Below are positions 4,257 through 5,045 of a DNA stretch of 5,045 bases, one piece after another (within the stretch, counting starts at the first letter, position 1; each line of letters opens with the position of its first letter). A program made the translations under genes and the position numbers. The notes beneath the pieces were generated by a model. That model saw nothing but the letters and a program-made list of their open reading frames with translations. It was not told where the DNA came from and ran no database searches. Origin of the DNA: an uncultured Enterobacter sp. (GTDB taxonomy: Bacteria > Pseudomonadota > Gammaproteobacteria > Enterobacterales > Enterobacteriaceae); the NCBI GenBank assembly GCA_946477805.1, contig CAMKZP010000304.1, forward strand, positions 1 through 5,045. The letters run 5' to 3'.

Positions 4257-4486
4257 CACTTTTCCCCCGATTCTTTTGTTTTCTGGCAGTTCGCCTGCCA
4301 CGATTTGTTATGTGCCAGGATGTCACGCTTCGTCTGGCGGTCAAGAACATCAATGTCGTGATCAGTCAGGTAGATTGGCTTTATCCAGTCACAGGCTGTA
4401 TCAACCACCACCGGGACGCTTCCACGTGTCACGCAGCTCGCGATCAACATCGTCATCAGGCATGCGGTTAACATTCTGCTGTACAT
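4256..4486 (-). CDS. Rz1: Outer-membrane spanin lipoprotein, Rz1-like
   Basis: The o-spanin is a small lipoprotein anchored in the inner leaflet of the outer membrane. With the inner-membrane Rz partner it fuses the two membranes in the last step of lysis. The 76-residue product has a short signal peptide and the lipobox I-A-S-C, so Cys18 would be the lipidated first residue of the mature protein. The mature part contains CDWIKPIYLTDHDIDVLD and HNKSWQANC, features I recognise from Rz1-type proteins of enterobacterial phages. ATG 4486 is preceded by GAGG with a six-base spacer. The gene starts inside Rz in another frame and extends 145 bases beyond its stop, the common overlapped spanin architecture. 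Confidence 0.88.
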   Translation of the reverse strand: MYSRMLTACLMTMLIASCVTRGSVPVVVDTACDWIKPIYLTDHDIDVLDRQTKRDILAHNKSWQANCQKTKESGEK

Positions 4487-4679
4487 TGCTGGCCTCTTTC
4501 GTTGCTTCTACACGGCGTTCGGCTACTGACTCAATGGCTGCGGCCTTTTCTTCTGTGCGCTGCCGGTCTGCTTTTTCTTCAGCCTGTTCACGCCCGCGCG
4601 AACGGCCCAGGCCAAACGCACCAAGCACCATCAGGATCGCAACTCCGATTGCCATCAGTACAGATTTGAGCGTCGTCAT
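4401..4679 (-). CDS. Rz: Inner-membrane spanin, Rz-like
   Basis: The i-spanin is an inner-membrane protein whose periplasmic coiled coil contacts Rz1 to span the envelope. The 92-residue product has one N-terminal membrane helix (about residues 6-24, VLMAIGVAILMVLGAFGLG) followed by a highly charged helix rich in E, K, R, A and Q (about 27-68). It ends DTWKRPGGG. It is shorter than lambda Rz (153 residues), which is common among spanins. The ATG overlaps the endolysin stop as ATGA (4676-4679), so translation is coupled. The C-terminal third encodes the start of Rz1 in another frame. The single-helix topology, coiled coil and embedded lipoprotein together make the call firm, although overall sequence identity to lambda Rz is low. 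Confidence 0.88.
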   Translation of the reverse strand: MTTLKSVLMAIGVAILMVLGAFGLGRSRGREQAEEKADRQRTEEKAAAIESVAERRVEATKEASNVQQNVNRMPDDDVDRELRDTWKRPGGG

Positions 4680-5045
4680 AGGCTCACCCGCTCTCGCATC
4701 CAGCCATAAACGAATGACTCGTTAGCCGGACGCTGCTCTGCCAGCTCAAGATAACGCTGGCCCTGGCTACAGTTCAGTGCGCGAAGCAATACGATTTCCC
4801 CTTCGCCGCCTCGTTTCTCCAGGAAGGACTTTAGCGCGCTGATGCTACGTGGGCCGATTTGCCCGTCGGCGATCAGATCCGGATAGAGCTGCTGCTGATT
4901 GTTGAAAACGTTCAGCCAGCGCTGGAACCATTTAACCTGCACCGATGGACCCATATTCACACCGGTGTCGCAAAGTTCGGCGGCAATGGAAGGGGATACT
5001 TCTGCCACCTGGTCAAAGCGCGGGCCATACCAGTAATCAGACTCA
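4676..5045 (-). CDS. Phage endolysin, GH108-type N-acetylmuramidase, N-terminus beyond the window
   Basis: The endolysin cuts peptidoglycan at lysis. Reading is open from the right edge to TGA 4676-4678 and gives about 122 C-terminal residues. An apparent GTG start at 5008 is not the true start, since the frame continues upstream as ESDYWYGPRFDQ to the window edge. The visible part has the features of the C-terminal domain of GH108 muramidases (N4-like, with PG_binding_3): a Y-W segment, ELCDTGVNMGP, WFQRWLN, then DGQIGPRSISAL (matching the D-G-x-I-G-P-x-T pattern) and a final FVYGWMRER helix. The catalytic Glu, expected near the N-terminus, is outside the window, so activity cannot be judged. 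A holin gene is expected further right. Confidence 0.87.
   Translation of the reverse strand, partial: ESDYWYGPRFDQVAEVSPSIAAELCDTGVNMGPSVQVKWFQRWLNVFNNQQQLYPDLIADGQIGPRSISALKSFLEKRGGEGEIVLLRALNCSQGQRYLELAEQRPANESFVYGWMRERVSL

Noticed and set aside
4165..4725. Plus-strand open frame of 186 codons opposite the spanins
   Set aside because: Antisense shadow of Rz/Rz1 with a Ser/Arg-rich product; the minus-strand spanin pair explains the region.
5006..5008. GTG as the true start of the endolysin
   Set aside because: The frame continues to the window edge with GH108-like residues (YWYGPRFDQ), and the protein would lack its catalytic N-terminal half.

Overview
The window reads as part of a tailed, temperate phage or prophage of an enterobacterium. 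Three things suggest this: a terminase pair of the kind common in enterobacterial siphophages and podophages, a GH108-type endolysin followed by nested Rz/Rz1 spanins, and a lambda-Int-like tyrosine recombinase. No clearly host chromosomal gene, rRNA or tRNA is visible.

Layout from right to left, the direction of most transcription (minus strand). A lysis cassette (about 5045-4173) holds the C-terminal part of an endolysin, Rz, an embedded Rz1 lipoprotein and a coupled 27-residue ORF. An intrinsic-type terminator follows at 4080-4109. Next is an accessory block. It has a four-helix membrane protein with a structured leader (3538-4060), a convergent integrase on the plus strand (2572-3432), two small coupled unknown genes on the minus strand (2483-2061) and the 5' remnant of a third (2057-2001). 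It ends with a small plus-strand beta-repeat gene (1704-1955) and a hairpin behind it. The packaging genes terS (1676-1104) and terL (1117 to the left edge, incomplete) close the window on the minus strand.

The lysis and packaging genes are ordinary. The unusual part is the block of about 2.4 kb between them, which contains two plus-strand genes in an otherwise minus-strand late region. The integrase aligns with lambda Int only from about residue 65 onward, so it lacks the N-terminal arm-binding domain, and it has Arg where the box II His is expected. Its leader contains a terminator-like hairpin, and a 7-nt sequence perfectly complementary to its Shine-Dalgarno sequence. The repeat gene is AT-rich (about 38% GC by hand count, against about 57% in a sampled part of terL). 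It encodes six copies of an 11-residue K-x-K-x-V-x-S-F-P-D-x unit that is conserved in protein but variable at third codon positions, which supports real coding.

The two strongest candidates for something undescribed are the repeat protein gene in its moron-like setting, and the short integrase with its folded leader. All family assignments come from reading the sequence and from memory; no database search was run.
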